Assembly: GCA_027579435.1 (NCBI GenBank)
Contig: JANBPK010000871.1
Coordinates: 1 to 64,000, forward strand
Length of the DNA stretch: 64,000 nucleotides
Direction: 5' to 3'
DNA from: Candolleomyces eurysporus
Lineage: Eukaryota; Basidiomycota; Agaricomycetes; Agaricales; Psathyrellaceae
In this document: positions 1 through 10,940 of the stretch, one piece after another
Layout of the letters: each line of letters begins with the position of its first letter
How positions within the stretch are numbered: position 1 is the first letter of the stretch
Notes under the pieces: generated by a model
Seen by the model: only the letters and a program-made list of their open reading frames with translations
Told to the model about the DNA's origin: nothing
Database searches by the model: none
Made by a program: the position numbers and the translations under genes

Positions 1-345
1 TTGTAGTGTGCAGACTCTCTTCCTACACCGTACCTCGCCAGGTCGGGCGCGCAGTTGTGGTTCCGAATCGATTCGCTACCCTTCAGATACGTTTGCAGGG
101 CCTTCCTATTTTAAAGCACCACTGCCGAACTGTCGTACTTAGGTTCTGAGCCAGATCCTTGAGAGCTGCTAAGTCTGAAGCCAGGAACCGCTCCGACTCT
201 TGGTTTCGCAATGTTCAGAAGACATGCTAAGTTCTATAAGTTGTCATCGTTACTTAGTCCTTTAATTCAGAAGCACTTCCGAAGAAAAGTTCTATTAATT
301 TGCGATTTTTCTAGGGGTATACAGGCATGCGCCGCATCAGCGCCA
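1..345 (+). repeat. Fragment of LTR-like repeat (same family as 18591-19936)
   Basis: The sequence matches, with many substitutions, the stretch around 19375-19640: shared blocks include the segments around CACCAGGTC, TCAGATACGTT and GCATCAGC. It ends where readable KDZ transposase codons begin, so it probably cut off the 3' part of that gene. No gene is visible. Confidence 0.5.
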
Positions 346-1989
346 AAAGAAGATTTTTGGCATCTCAAAGTGAGGCCACAGAAATGAAATGGTAGAATGC
401 CAGAGCCATAACATAGTTGGCGTTAGCATACCTGTAAAAGGCATGAACCACAGTCAGCCAAATACCATCTGAGAATGGCTACGTCCTTACCGTTACCATT
501 GATATGAATACAGCATGTCGCCCACATGCAATGGCAAGAACACCTGTGATAACACAGCCCTTAAATTTGAGCTTGTTTTGCATTTCAATTGCATTGAACC
601 TTGAGCATGTTGATTTCTAGATACAGAGTGAGCATTCACCAATAACGAGTACTAATCTCCAAGCTTGTATTCACACGCCTCATCTGATCGCATAACAACT
701 GATGCCACAAATTCGTTGTACTTGTCGTCTGTGGGGAAAAAGCCTTGGCCAGAAAGTAGCGAGATGTCATCAGGATCATCAATTTTGCCTAGTTGCTGGA
801 GACCGTGATGACCATCCTTTGACAGAAACAGAGTGTGAATGTGCCTATATGAATCGTATTATCAGCTTTGAGACAAATTGAGTCAGCAAGATACCACGCA
901 CTCAAATCCGGTGTCGTCTTCATCCCATTGATCATCCGGTACATTGAAACCTGGCATGGGGCAAGAATAACATGGCATGCAGACAGTTCCAGGAGGACGA
1001 AGAGGGAAAAATGCGTCAATGTTATGCATTTGGCCACTTTGTTTGATGTTAACAACAGCTCGCCATACACGTTGTGCTTGGCAAAATTGGGATTCCATGT
1101 CCTGGTAAAATCAACTTGGTAAGTCAGGAATTAACGAGTACCAGCGTCATGATCATACCTCAACATTCTGGGGGAACACATTATTTGTCTTCCAGATGAT
1201 TGCTTTGATGATGTAGTCATTTGCTGACTTCTTAGATGTGAGGGTATGAATGTGGAAGTCCTTCAGCAGTTGAAAGGTAAACCCAGACATTGGCCGGCTC
1301 ACAGTTGATGGCAAAATTCGGGAGTACAGAAGATAGTCCAACCAACTAATTTTGCTCTTGCCGCAATCACAAAACACAACTCTGGTACGATGTACACCGT
1401 TGATGTCAACAATGATGAAGTCTAGAGGCTTGGTGTAGTCAGTGTACTTGCAGCGTTCTCCACTCCGGCTGTGTCCAATTGTGATAGCATAGTCATTGCC
1501 TAGTTGGGTAATGTCACGTCACTCAAAGAAAGCTCCATTCCAAACTTCAGCCCAGTGAAGAGGCGATTGCTGATGCCTTGCAATGAAGCAGTACTTGCAA
1601 GAAGGTTCCAAATAACATTCTCGGCAGATACACTTCTGAATAGCATTCTTTCGACCACATGGGCATGGAAGGCCAACATTTGGGTCTGATTCCTCAGCCA
1701 GAGTGTAGTGAGTAAGACAAGGCAGCTCTGCCCAGTACTCACTCATGTACCAAGAAGCACCTTGTGGCCGGGTGGCAGCCTGACCATCAGTATCAGCCCC
1801 CGCTCTTGCGTTAGGCCCTGGTATTGACATAGGCCTTGCATCATCTGAACAAGGATGAGGCAGAGTTGCAGCTTCATTCGACACCTCCTGCAAATGAGGT
1901 TTCTTCAAAGGTGGACCACCATCAGGGACCCCTGTAGGGATGATGGCACTCGGACTGTAGACAGGGTGAACTTCTTGAGAAATACGCAA
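346..1989 (-). pseudogene. KDZ-type DNA transposase, N-terminal part with CxC2 domain, truncated
   Basis: KDZ (Kyakuja-Dileera-Zisupton) transposases move large DNA transposons in fungi. Read leftwards, the fragments follow the family order. First comes the CxC2 cysteine cluster (CPCG, CICREC, CKYC, then H...PLHW and W-G-FFE; 1519-1730). Next is a cysteine pair in FCDCGK with a TF-LL-FH block (1153-1380), then PPGT-CMPCYSCPMPG-N (883-1010). After that comes HTLFLSKDGHH, whose D fits the first catalytic acid, with DDP, GFFPTDDKY and FVASVV (660-850), then CS-FNA and TGVLAIACGRH (480-620), and finally YANANYVMAL (about 400-440). The pieces lie in different frames joined by probable introns. The downstream catalytic region is missing and an LTR-like repeat begins instead, so the copy is dead. 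Family assignment is by motif recognition. Confidence 0.8.
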
Positions 1990-3080
1990 CGTTCCAGGAG
2001 TCTGTTAAGGATTGCTTAATATCTTTAACTTTGGTGTATTCCTATGAATACACTGAAGATCAACTTAGGGTTGAGGAAAGCTCGAAATTCAAGTTATCGG
2101 TCACAAAGCTTTGGGGACAAAATGTGTCTTTAATCCTATCAAATGAGTTCACCGATTCACTAAGTTAGCATGATGCAGTAACAGAATGAATAGCGCAGCG
2201 CAAAGCTATGTGTGTTGGTAAGCACAATGATGGGGAGGAAAAGACTTAATCTATTCTTGTATCTACAAGGTTCCTTAAATACAGAATTGATAGTTACTTA
2301 CTAGATACTAAGAGAAAAAGATAGATCATTGAAGAGAAGTCTGGAATATTGCAGATCTATATAGAAGAATGTGGAAGCCAAGAGAATTGTGTAGAAGTCC
2401 GGATAAGGCACTTGAGAGTACATGAGGCTTTGGAGCCTGAATGATGCGGTCTGCTCAAGTGATCCGGACTCTTTAGGGCGCTTAAGGTAGTTATAGTTTA
2501 ACTAACTTATCCGCTCGTACTTCTCGATCAAATACTGAAACAACATATGTATTGAGTGCTAATAATACAAGGGCTAAAGGCGAAAGCTATTTTTAGTGGT
2601 CTTTTCAAGGAATTTTAAGAGATAATTGTCAAAGAAGGTGGAAAAAGAAATATTGTTAAACAGAGAAGGTAAGTTTGTTATACTCGAAGGAACAAAGGAG
2701 GGATACCCATAACAGAGTCACAATTAAGTGATGAGATGTTGAGGGTTCAGAGGTGAATTCCGTTCTTGAAGCCAAATTGGGCTTTTTTGTCTTTGATTTG
2801 TGATGTTTGCACTTTACAGGTTGAGACATAGGGATTAATGTGATGCAGAGTGGGGGATATCACCGCTCTCTCTTGCCCCTTTTATACTGCTATCCTATGG
2901 GGCGCAGTGGCTTGGAACAGACTACTGAAGCCTTGATCATTTAGTAATGTATCCTACCAATAGAGCTTTGACACCAACTTTGGCACTGACTGAGCACCGA
3001 GCTTTGACCATTGGTTGAAACATCAATTTCCAAAAATATATAAAACAAAAAGGAACAGGCAAACATAGACTATGAATGAC
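1990..3080. other. AT-rich interval without a recognisable gene
   Basis: No open frame of note on either strand. It may hold the 5' flank or terminal region of the KDZ element at 346-1989, which reads away from here. I see no clear terminal repeats. Confidence 0.5.
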
Positions 3081-3084
3081 AGCT

Positions 3085-4454
3085 TGAGGGTACCAGTATT
3101 TCTCGTAATCTCAATTGTGATAAACACTGGGAAATCATGGCCTTGAAGAAACAGGGCTGAGATACGTATGCATACTTGAAAAAGAACGTTGTCCCACGAT
3201 TCCGGACTGGGAGAGGATTAGTCCAGTTCCAACAAAGCCATTGATGAGCTTGGTCATACAGCTGGATCTCCTCCTGTTGCTCTACTCCAAACGTACCCAG
3301 CAGTATCTTGTGATTGGTAAGGCGCAGAAATGGAGAGTTTGATTGAGCCTGAAGCTCAATCTCAATGTAGTTTGAGTTGTCCTAGATCGACCAATTACTG
3401 ATTAAAACCTATTTGTGTTTAAGTTGGTGAAAATGGCACTCACCTCGAGCCAAAATAAAAGAAGAGCAGTCTGGTGATTGGATGCATTCAAGCTGCTATT
3501 GGTAGATTGGATTGTTTGATGCTCATGCACAGGCACCTGGGTAGTTGTCCGTGCTTGAGCCTCCAGTGCGACTTGTTGTGTGGATTCTGCGGCCAAGTGG
3601 CTGCCTATCAGTTGGACAGGAAACTGATACCCATCTAGAACTCTATGGCAGATTGGCCGCAATCTTGCTTCATGTAAAGTCTGAAGTTCATGCCTTTGTT
3701 TGGTAGTATTGGAGATGCTTTGACTGCAAGACTCTGGCTCTAATTCAGAGGCAATCAGAAGCAGCAGAGTAAGATTGTTGTTGTCAAATATTTCCTCTTC
3801 TCGAAAGGGCACAGTAAGGAAGTGGGTCACAGTATGGGGATGAACACCGTGGTGTGGATGGATGCACTGCACAGAGTTGTTTGCGGTCCTACCATCAATG
3901 AATATGTTAGTACATACCTTTTGAAACCAAGCACCAATATTGTCAAGCTTTCCATCAAGCCCATACACAAGCTGAGGGGCAAGCAAAGAGTGTGAAGAGT
4001 CAATTGAGCATTTTGCTTGGCTACTGCTTGGCAGGTGAGGAGCGTTTGCATCTACATACTGGCGGATTTGATTGTTGTTGAAATTCTGTGCAGCCACCTT
4101 ACCAAGGCCTTTAAGAGCATCATCCTGGCTAGCGATTTGTCCAAGAGATAGAGGGCGGGTGCGTGTGTTGGCCGGCGATGGATGACGACACCTGGACTGC
4201 TGAGGGGTCCAGGGAAAGGTGGGGTATGATGGCATGTTCGTCAGAATTAGGCTGAAGTCAGGCATGCCTGCATGCTCCCTTGAATACCTTTCACCCCACA
4301 CCGGGTGGCATGGAGAATAGACGTGAATCATGTCATGATAATTGTGTTCTGTTCTGTGCAAGGAACCATTTACTGGGTTGTGCCCAGGTGCGGAGTCTGA
4401 AATCCTGATATCGTCGGTCTGGGTCAATGGTGAACAATACAACACCTTGCTCAA
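3085..4454 (-). CDS. Multi-exon gene of unknown function, probably element-associated
   Basis: The longest open stretch runs 4454-3402. Coding-like text continues past a likely GTGAGT donor near 3442 into codons reading NYIEIELQ, EEIQLYDQAHQWLCWNW and NRGTTFFFK (about 3190-3380), so the gene probably has at least three introns; a GTATGT donor near 3918 is another. The encoded protein is Ser/Gln/Thr-rich with no domain I can name. The start is uncertain; the ATG at 4454 is the most upstream in frame. It is divergent from the gene beginning at 4669, with about 215 bp between. Its position between a KDZ relic and an HMG-box-like gene suggests cargo of a large transposon, but this is inference. 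Confidence 0.45.
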
Positions 4455-4668
4455 GTTTCAACAATACAACACAATATGTCCTCTCTCCACTCAGTCACAA
4501 TGGCAGGGAGATCATGGCAAATACACGGTGGCATCACATACTCAGTGGCCATTTGTGCTCCATCTGCAGCTATAAAAACAGTCTGACACCCATGTCCGCA
4601 CCCTCTCTCCTCATATCTTTGCCCTTGACTCAGCCATTTATTCTCCATTCTCAGTACTCCAATGTTCG
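4455..4668. promoter_or_regulatory. Divergent intergenic region (shared promoter)
   Basis: A 214-bp gap separates the start codons of two divergent genes. AT-rich runs and CT-rich stretches are present near the plus gene (around 4600-4660), but no single core element is certain. Confidence 0.35.
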
Positions 4669-5882
4669 ATGGCCAACCAAGAAGACACTGCAAGAGGCCT
4701 TGGAAAGCCAAACCCATCGTACACCTCTAAGCAGCTTATGTGGCTTGAAAACCACAAAACTCACTACCTTGGCCTTGTCAGCAGCCAGGTCGACCAGGAC
4801 AAGATCAAGTCATGGCTGAGACAACTCTGGGATGAGTTCTTCCAGAAATTGGAGAACAAATTTCACATTGTTCTTGCAGATGAGATATGGAATACCACAA
4901 AAAGAAAGGAATGAGATGTATGTGATTCAAATTGGTCAATGGCAGTTACTTTATTCAATCTACTGACTACTGACAGCGTTTCATCCAGTGGTACAGGAAT
5001 AAGAAGCATACCCTCAAGTGTCAAGTAAGTCGGAAGGAAATAAAGGCGCTCAAACAACAGGCACCAGTGCTTGCAGCAATGACAACAGCAACAACAGCAT
5101 CTGTTGTCAAGCCCGTTCCTGATCTCAACCTACCTCTGCCTGCTCGCCCATTTTTCCTTCTTCAAGAGAGGTCGCTCACCAGTCAGAAGCATTACGAGGC
5201 CCAGATGCGTAGTGTAGTCAGTAATGAGGTCTCCGCTGAGTGTCAAGAAAAGGGACTCACCCACAAGATGCACATGGCAATGCTGAGCTCAGCACTCAGC
5301 AAGCAATGGAAGGCATTGACAGAAGAGGAACAAAAAGAGTGGCAGAAGAAGGCAGAAGCTGCCTCTCAAGCTCATGATGGTTCACATATATACAGGTATG
5401 TGCTCTGTTCAAGTTTTCTCCTAGTTGAATTTGCCTAAATCTAGCACTGCAGTAATCAAGAAATGCTTTTGGATGAAATAGCAAGAATCTTTGAAGGCGT
5501 CTCTGGTCCTGGTTGCTACCAAATGGGAAATGCTGCCTTTGAGCTGCTATATGCCTATAGGGACAAGGACAACAAGGTTACCAAGGGCTGGTGCGTGTAT
5601 GCACTTTCTAATAATACTTGCCAACTGACTCTAGCATATAGCATCACCATCCGGGCCAGCAAGTCTTGCAAAACCTTTGCCGAATTTGATCCTCAACTAC
5701 ATTCTCTGCTTGATGCAAAATGGACTGATTATGCTCACCTTGCAATCAAATGTAAGTCAAGTCTCCAAGTTTGTAGATCTTGCTGGGTGCCTTCCTTACA
5801 CTGTCTCCAGCAAATTGTACTCATCGGCCAAAAACGGCAACAAACATGGTCCACAAATTGAACACCCAAAAGATCCCGTACT

Positions 5883-5887
5883 TCCCT
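5883..5887. repeat. Target-site duplication of the copia element (left copy)
   Basis: TCCCT directly precedes the 5' LTR, and the same five bases follow the 3' LTR at 11299-11303. A 5-bp duplication is standard for Ty1/copia integrases. Confidence 0.95.
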
Positions 5888-6251
5888 TGTTAGATATATT
5901 TTCTTTTCTTTTTCTTTTCCCTTTACGATACAGCACTATTCTATTCAGTCGATGCTCTCATCGACGTTCTCCTTTCCATTATCTCAGCTTAGCCTTATTA
6001 CATCATAGCATGGACTCGTTTTGGTCAGCCTCGATCACCCGTATATAATCTCGCCGTCTCGGTTCGCCGCCCCTCAGCTCTTTCCATTAGACCTGAGGGT
6101 GCGTTAGTTTCTTTTTATCTCGCTGTTACCATTTTACTTACTAGTAGACACAGCTTATATTTTCGTCTACTAGGTACATCAATACAGCTCTTTCCATTAG
6201 ACCTGAGGCTTATATTTTCGTCTACTAGCGTCTCGACTTCTCCTTTCGACA
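5888..6251 (+). repeat. 5' LTR of the copia element
   Basis: 364 bp, beginning TGTTAG and ending CGACA. It holds two internal direct repeats: CTCTTTCCATTAGACCTGAG (near 6078 and 6187) and TTATATTTTCGTCTACTA (near 6152 and 6210). TATATAATC near 6043 is a possible TATA element. Confidence 0.95.
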
Positions 6252-6265
6252 GTTATGAGCCCCGC
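6252..6265 (+). promoter_or_regulatory. Primer binding site, half-tRNA(iMet) type
   Basis: GTTATGAGCCC follows the LTR with no gap. It is the reverse complement of the anticodon arm of fungal initiator tRNA-Met (GGGCUCAUAAC), as used by Drosophila copia and yeast Ty5, which prime from a tRNA cut in the anticodon loop. The gag ATG at 6255 lies inside this site. Confidence 0.85.
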
Positions 6266-9200
6266 TAGCGACACGCCTAGCTTCTCTAAGCCTTACAAGC
6301 TGAAGGAAGACGGTTCCAACTGGGCCGTCTATCGAGACCGAACAACCGACCACCTCAAGGGAAAGGGACTCCGCAGCCACCTTAACGGCCGTGTTAGCAA
6401 ACCTATCGAACTCAACGAGCGTTATTCAGAATCGCTCAACAAGTTCTTCTTTTATCTCCCGAGCGATGACGATTTCGAAAACCCGCTCGAGAGTGCCGAC
6501 GTCGACAAGTACGAACTGCTCGCCGCCGAGTACGACCGCAACGAAGGTCTCGGCAGCGACGTCCTCAACAATACGATCCCTACTCCTATCTATCGAGAAA
6601 TCCACCATCTGCCTACCCTCGCTTTGAAATGGCGAGCGCTCCAAGCGATGTTCGAGCACCGCGGTAACACTGTCCAAATTGACATTCTGTCCAAACTTCA
6701 GTCAGCCCGCTACTCGAGCGGATCAATGCGCGCCTTCCTATCTCAGCTCACCGAATGGAGGAACGACCTACTCGATAACGATTATCAGCTCTCCGACTCT
6801 CAATTTGTCACTTATATCACCTCTTCAGTCTCCACCATCCCCGACTACCGCATGTTTATTTCAGCTATCGAAGGCGCCGCTGAGGTTACAGGAACCACGA
6901 TCACCTTGGAAGTATTGAAGAAGCGTTTGATAGCCGAACACGAAGCTCGCAACGGCATCAATTCGAACGCCACAACTTCCGGATCGGGCTCAGCCGCGCT
7001 CGCCGCAAGTCGTTCGAAGGATGGGAAGGGCGGAAAGAAGAAGAGGAAGAACGAATACCATTGTACTATTTGCAATATCAGTGGTCATTCTAAGGAGAGA
7101 TGTTACGCGGAAGGGGGAGGACGACACGACCAGGCACCGGAATGGTACAAGAAGAAGCAGGCAGAACGTCTCGCCCAAGAAATGAAGAATGCGAACGCTG
7201 CCACCACTACCTCGTCGAACGTCAAGGCTTCATATACATGCGTCGTCGAGGGAGTCACCCGCTCATTCAACCCAATCGCCTTATCCGCCGCTAAAGCCCC
7301 TGACGACTACCAGGGTATCATACTCGACTGCGGCGCTAGTGACCACTTTACTCCTTACCGACATCTCCTCACCAATTTCGTCGAACTTTGCGAGCATACC
7401 AGGGTAGCCGACAATCGCGCTACTTACGTCGAAGGAAGAGGGACGATGGTAGTTGAGATTCCAATGGGGAAAGGTCAACCACCGACTACGCTCACGCTTA
7501 CAAGTGTGTATTGCGTACCATCCTTCGTCTTTACCCTCATCTCCACCACTCGTATGGACTTGGCCGGCTACAGTATCCTTCAAAAGGGAGGAATCTCGAC
7601 TATCAGAGCTCCCGACGATACGATTATAGGCCGAGTACCTCTCGTTCGAGGTCTCTACCGAGTTACCGACCCAACTGGTGGCTCCGATGGCTCAGGACCA
7701 CTGCGCGCCAATGCGACAACGATGTCGCTCATGGATTTTCATATCGTAATGGGCCATCGTAGCTTTGGGGATCTCAGGAGGATGATCGAAGGAGGGATGA
7801 TTGAAGGGATAAAGGTTAAAGACCTTTCAGGTACGCCTCCAGTTTGCAGGACGTGCATCGAAGCGAAGGCCATACGTAAGCCCTTCAAGGAGAGCAAGTC
7901 TCCTCATCCTACCACCTACGCCCAGGAGATCTCTACCGACGTCTGGGGACCAGCTTCCGTCGAGTCGATTGGAAGGAAGAATTATTTCGTTCTTTTCATC
8001 GACCGGTTCTCCCACGAAACTCGCGCTTTCTTCCTTCGCAACAAGTCCGATGCATTCGACGCATATCAGCGCTACGAGGCTTGGGTACACGTCCAGCGTG
8101 ACGCCAAGATCAAGGTCTTACGGTCGGATCGAGGGGGAGAATACATAGGCGCCGAGTTCACCTCACACCTCGAGCATAACGGCACTGTACGCAAGCTCAC
8201 CACTCACAATTCACCTCAGTCGAACGGGATTGCTGAACGCGCAATGGGCGTTCACGTCTCGACCGCTCGAGCCCTCCTCATTCAATCAAAACTGCCAACC
8301 TTCCTTTGGGCTGAAGCGATCCGCTTCAGCGTCTGGCTTCACAATCGCCAGTTTACGACTTCAGTCCCAACTCTCAAGACGCCATTCGAGATCGTCACTG
8401 GCAAGAAACCTGACCTATCGACGCTTCACCCTTGGGGTGCCAAGGTCTTAGTGAAGGACTTGAAGGCCGGGAAACTTCAATCTCGTGTACGCGAGGGACA
8501 TTACTTGGGACCGGATGAGGAAGCACTAGGGAGCAGGATATATTGGGAGGGAAAACGGACTATTACGGTGGAACGGGAGGTGTTTTTCGACATACCTGAT
8601 ATGGGAAGTGTATCCGTTGAGGGGGAGACTGGTAGCGATGACGAAACCGACGAATTCGTCTATCTTTTCAACAACTCCACTTCACACTCTCAAACGAAGC
8701 TCCATTTTCCTCAAGAAGATGACGATGAACCCGGCGAATATGCTGCCGACATCGACTCTCCTCCTACCCCTCCTAGTGACCCTCCTCCACCTCAGCCTAC
8801 TTCCTACTTCGACGAGGACGAAGATGATGACGAAATTCCCGAGTTGATGGAAGATTCGGACAATGAGGACGACGAGGAGGATGGGGACGACGAGGAGATA
8901 GAGAGAGAGTTGTTGCAAGAGGATGGAGATGAACGAGAGGGAGAGGGAGAAGGAGGTCTACCTGTTGTTCCCGAACCCGTCAACGAAGATGTCCCGATGC
9001 CAGGCCATTTCAGCGCTCAAGAACCAACCACTTCGACTTGTACGCGCAGGAACGTCGCTCCTCCTCCTGGTTTTTACAGCGAATCGAATCAGGAAGCGAG
9101 AGGGAGAGGCGTCAACAATCCTCAACCGTACACGAAGGATGCCACATTGGCCGCGCTCATTGCGGAGATCGACGAGACGTTAGGACAGGAGGGAGCTAGC

Positions 9201-10940
9201 GTTGGGAGTAGTCCAGGACTTGTGTCGGCACTCGCAATGGCGTTGGCTGCCAACCAAGGTTCGGATGACCCGACATATGAGGAAGCGATGAGTGGAAGTG
9301 ACAAGGAGAAGTGGATGGAAGCGATACGAGAGGAGGTAGCCCAGATCGAGAAGATGCAGACGTACGAGATTGTGGAGGTCGACCGACGCAACATACCGAA
9401 CATTATTGGTTCAAGGTTCGTTCTTCGCCAAAAATGGGACGCTCAAGGCAACATATCTCGGTACAAGGCTCGACTCGTCGGAAAGGGATACTCACAGCGC
9501 CCTGGAATCGACTTCAACGAAACATTTGCTCCGACTATTCGCCCAGTTACCCTCAGACTCATTCTTGCCTTAGGCGCGACGATGGGATCCGCTATCGAGC
9601 AAGGCGATGCGAAGAATGCGTATCTCAACGGCATCCTTCCACCAAACGAGATCATTTATATGCAGCCTCACCCGATCCTCTACAAACTCCACCCGACCTT
9701 AGTACCTCGTCGTGAACAAGCCAAGGCAAAGGGCAAGATCCTCGTACTTCGACTCTGGCGTCCCCTCTACGGTACCAAGCAAGGCGGTAATAAGTGGTAC
9801 GAAGAGTTGTGCTTCGTTTTACTCAAGCTCGGCCTCAACAAATCGAAGGCCGACCACGCACTCTTCTATCGCTTCAAGTCACCTACCGAGTACTGCCTTC
9901 TCGGCGTCGCTACAGACGATTTCACTTTCGTCGCTGATTCGACTGGGACCGTCAAGAAGTTGAAGGGGGAGATGGGGAAGCATATGGAATTAGCGGAGAT
10001 GGGGGAGTTAAGCTGGATTCTGGGAGTCGACGTTCGAAGGGACTTAAAGGCACGTACCATCACCTTATCTCAAACGGCCTACATCAACCACATACTCGAA
10101 CGATTCGGTATGTTGGAGTGCAAGAACGCGTCCACCCCTCTTGAACCTCATATCGACCTTACACCCGGCTCCGAACACGTATCTTCGACCCTGCTTTCAC
10201 CCAAGAAGAAGTCCGAATATCGAGAACTCGTCGGCCTTCTGATGTACCTTAGCGTTATGACGCGCCCCGACTTAGCCTCTGCTCTCGCCGTACTCGCTCG
10301 CTACCTCGAGCAACCTCATACTACGCATATGGAGGCCGGGATGCACGTTATTCGATACATCAAAGCAACTAGGGACTTCCGTCTCACTCTGGGAGGAAAA
10401 GATTTTGTTCTCTCTGGCTATTCAGACGCCAACTGGGGCACGGAGCTTCATCGCCATTCGATCTCCGGCTATACGTTTTCGACGGGTGCTGGCGTTATTT
10501 CGTGGAGCTCGAAGAAGCAACCGATTATTACTCTGTCTTCCACCGAGTCCGAGTACGTCGCGTTGACTCACGCCGCTAAGGAAGCCAAATGGCTTCGAAC
10601 CCTCACTCGCGAAATCTTACCTGTTGTCGGCCTTGGAGCTTATGTTGAGAAGTTCAACCCTACCGTGCTTTATTGCGACAACCAGGGTGCGATCAAGCTT
10701 TCGACGAACCCTGTATTCCACGCTCACACGAAACATATCGACATCCACTTCCATTATATTCAACAGACCATCACCAGCCGAGATCTTCAGCTCGTATACT
10801 GCCCAACGGACTCCATGGTGGCCGATATCATGACGAAGCAACTCGCCCGCGTCAAGTTCACCCAGTTTAGACGAGCTATGGGAGTACTTGGGCCTGAAGA
10901 ATCCGTCGAGTCCGATGCTCGCATCGAGGGGGAGTGTTAG
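6255..10940 (+). CDS. Copia Gag-Pol polyprotein, 1,561 aa, intact
   Basis: One frame encodes all functions. Gag occupies about residues 1-320 and ends with a zinc knuckle (CTICNISGHSKERC, near 270). The protease has LDCGASDHF near 357 instead of the usual D-S/T-G. The integrase zinc region has H-x4-H and CRTC (495-530). The integrase core has D in STDVWG (about 560), D in RSDRGGEY (about 623) and E in NGIAERA (about 660), with 35 residues between the last two. A long acidic linker (about 800-930) follows. Reverse transcriptase spans about 1035-1270 with GDAKNAYLNG and VATDDFTF where copia elements usually have YVDD. RNase H runs from about 1385 (GYSDANWG, SSTESEY, CDNQGA, KHIDI). The ATG at 6255 gives the full frame. 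The stop TAG is formed by the first bases of the 3' LTR. Confidence 0.96.
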   Translation: MSPASDTPSFSKPYKLKEDGSNWAVYRDRTTDHLKGKGLRSHLNGRVSKPIELNERYSESLNKFFFYLPSDDDFENPLESADVDKYELLAAEYDRNEGLGSDVLNNTIPTPIYREIHHLPTLALKWRALQAMFEHRGNTVQIDILSKLQSARYSSGSMRAFLSQLTEWRNDLLDNDYQLSDSQFVTYITSSVSTIPDYRMFISAIEGAAEVTGTTITLEVLKKRLIAEHEARNGINSNATTSGSGSAALAASRSKDGKGGKKKRKNEYHCTICNISGHSKERCYAEGGGRHDQAPEWYKKKQAERLAQEMKNANAATTTSSNVKASYTCVVEGVTRSFNPIALSAAKAPDDYQGIILDCGASDHFTPYRHLLTNFVELCEHTRVADNRATYVEGRGTMVVEIPMGKGQPPTTLTLTSVYCVPSFVFTLISTTRMDLAGYSILQKGGISTIRAPDDTIIGRVPLVRGLYRVTDPTGGSDGSGPLRANATTMSLMDFHIVMGHRSFGDLRRMIEGGMIEGIKVKDLSGTPPVCRTCIEAKAIRKPFKESKSPHPTTYAQEISTDVWGPASVESIGRKNYFVLFIDRFSHETRAFFLRNKSDAFDAYQRYEAWVHVQRDAKIKVLRSDRGGEYIGAEFTSHLEHNGTVRKLTTHNSPQSNGIAERAMGVHVSTARALLIQSKLPTFLWAEAIRFSVWLHNRQFTTSVPTLKTPFEIVTGKKPDLSTLHPWGAKVLVKDLKAGKLQSRVREGHYLGPDEEALGSRIYWEGKRTITVEREVFFDIPDMGSVSVEGETGSDDETDEFVYLFNNSTSHSQTKLHFPQEDDDEPGEYAADIDSPPTPPSDPPPPQPTSYFDEDEDDDEIPELMEDSDNEDDEEDGDDEEIERELLQEDGDEREGEGEGGLPVVPEPVNEDVPMPGHFSAQEPTTSTCTRRNVAPPPGFYSESNQEARGRGVNNPQPYTKDATLAALIAEIDETLGQEGASVGSSPGLVSALAMALAANQGSDDPTYEEAMSGSDKEKWMEAIREEVAQIEKMQTYEIVEVDRRNIPNIIGSRFVLRQKWDAQGNISRYKARLVGKGYSQRPGIDFNETFAPTIRPVTLRLILALGATMGSAIEQGDAKNAYLNGILPPNEIIYMQPHPILYKLHPTLVPRREQAKAKGKILVLRLWRPLYGTKQGGNKWYEELCFVLLKLGLNKSKADHALFYRFKSPTEYCLLGVATDDFTFVADSTGTVKKLKGEMGKHMELAEMGELSWILGVDVRRDLKARTITLSQTAYINHILERFGMLECKNASTPLEPHIDLTPGSEHVSSTLLSPKKKSEYRELVGLLMYLSVMTRPDLASALAVLARYLEQPHTTHMEAGMHVIRYIKATRDFRLTLGGKDFVLSGYSDANWGTELHRHSISGYTFSTGAGVISWSSKKQPIITLSSTESEYVALTHAAKEAKWLRTLTREILPVVGLGAYVEKFNPTVLYCDNQGAIKLSTNPVFHAHTKHIDIHFHYIQQTITSRDLQLVYCPTDSMVADIMTKQLARVKFTQFRRAMGVLGPEESVESDARIEGEC
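10926..10934 (+). promoter_or_regulatory. Polypurine tract of the copia element
   Basis: GAGGGGGAG abuts the 3' LTR start at 10935, the expected place for plus-strand priming. It is still within the gag-pol frame. Confidence 0.85.

Noticed and set aside
8230..10870. Many 60-130-codon ORFs on both strands over gag-pol
   Set aside because: They are shadows of the GC-rich 1,561-codon frame and have no motifs.
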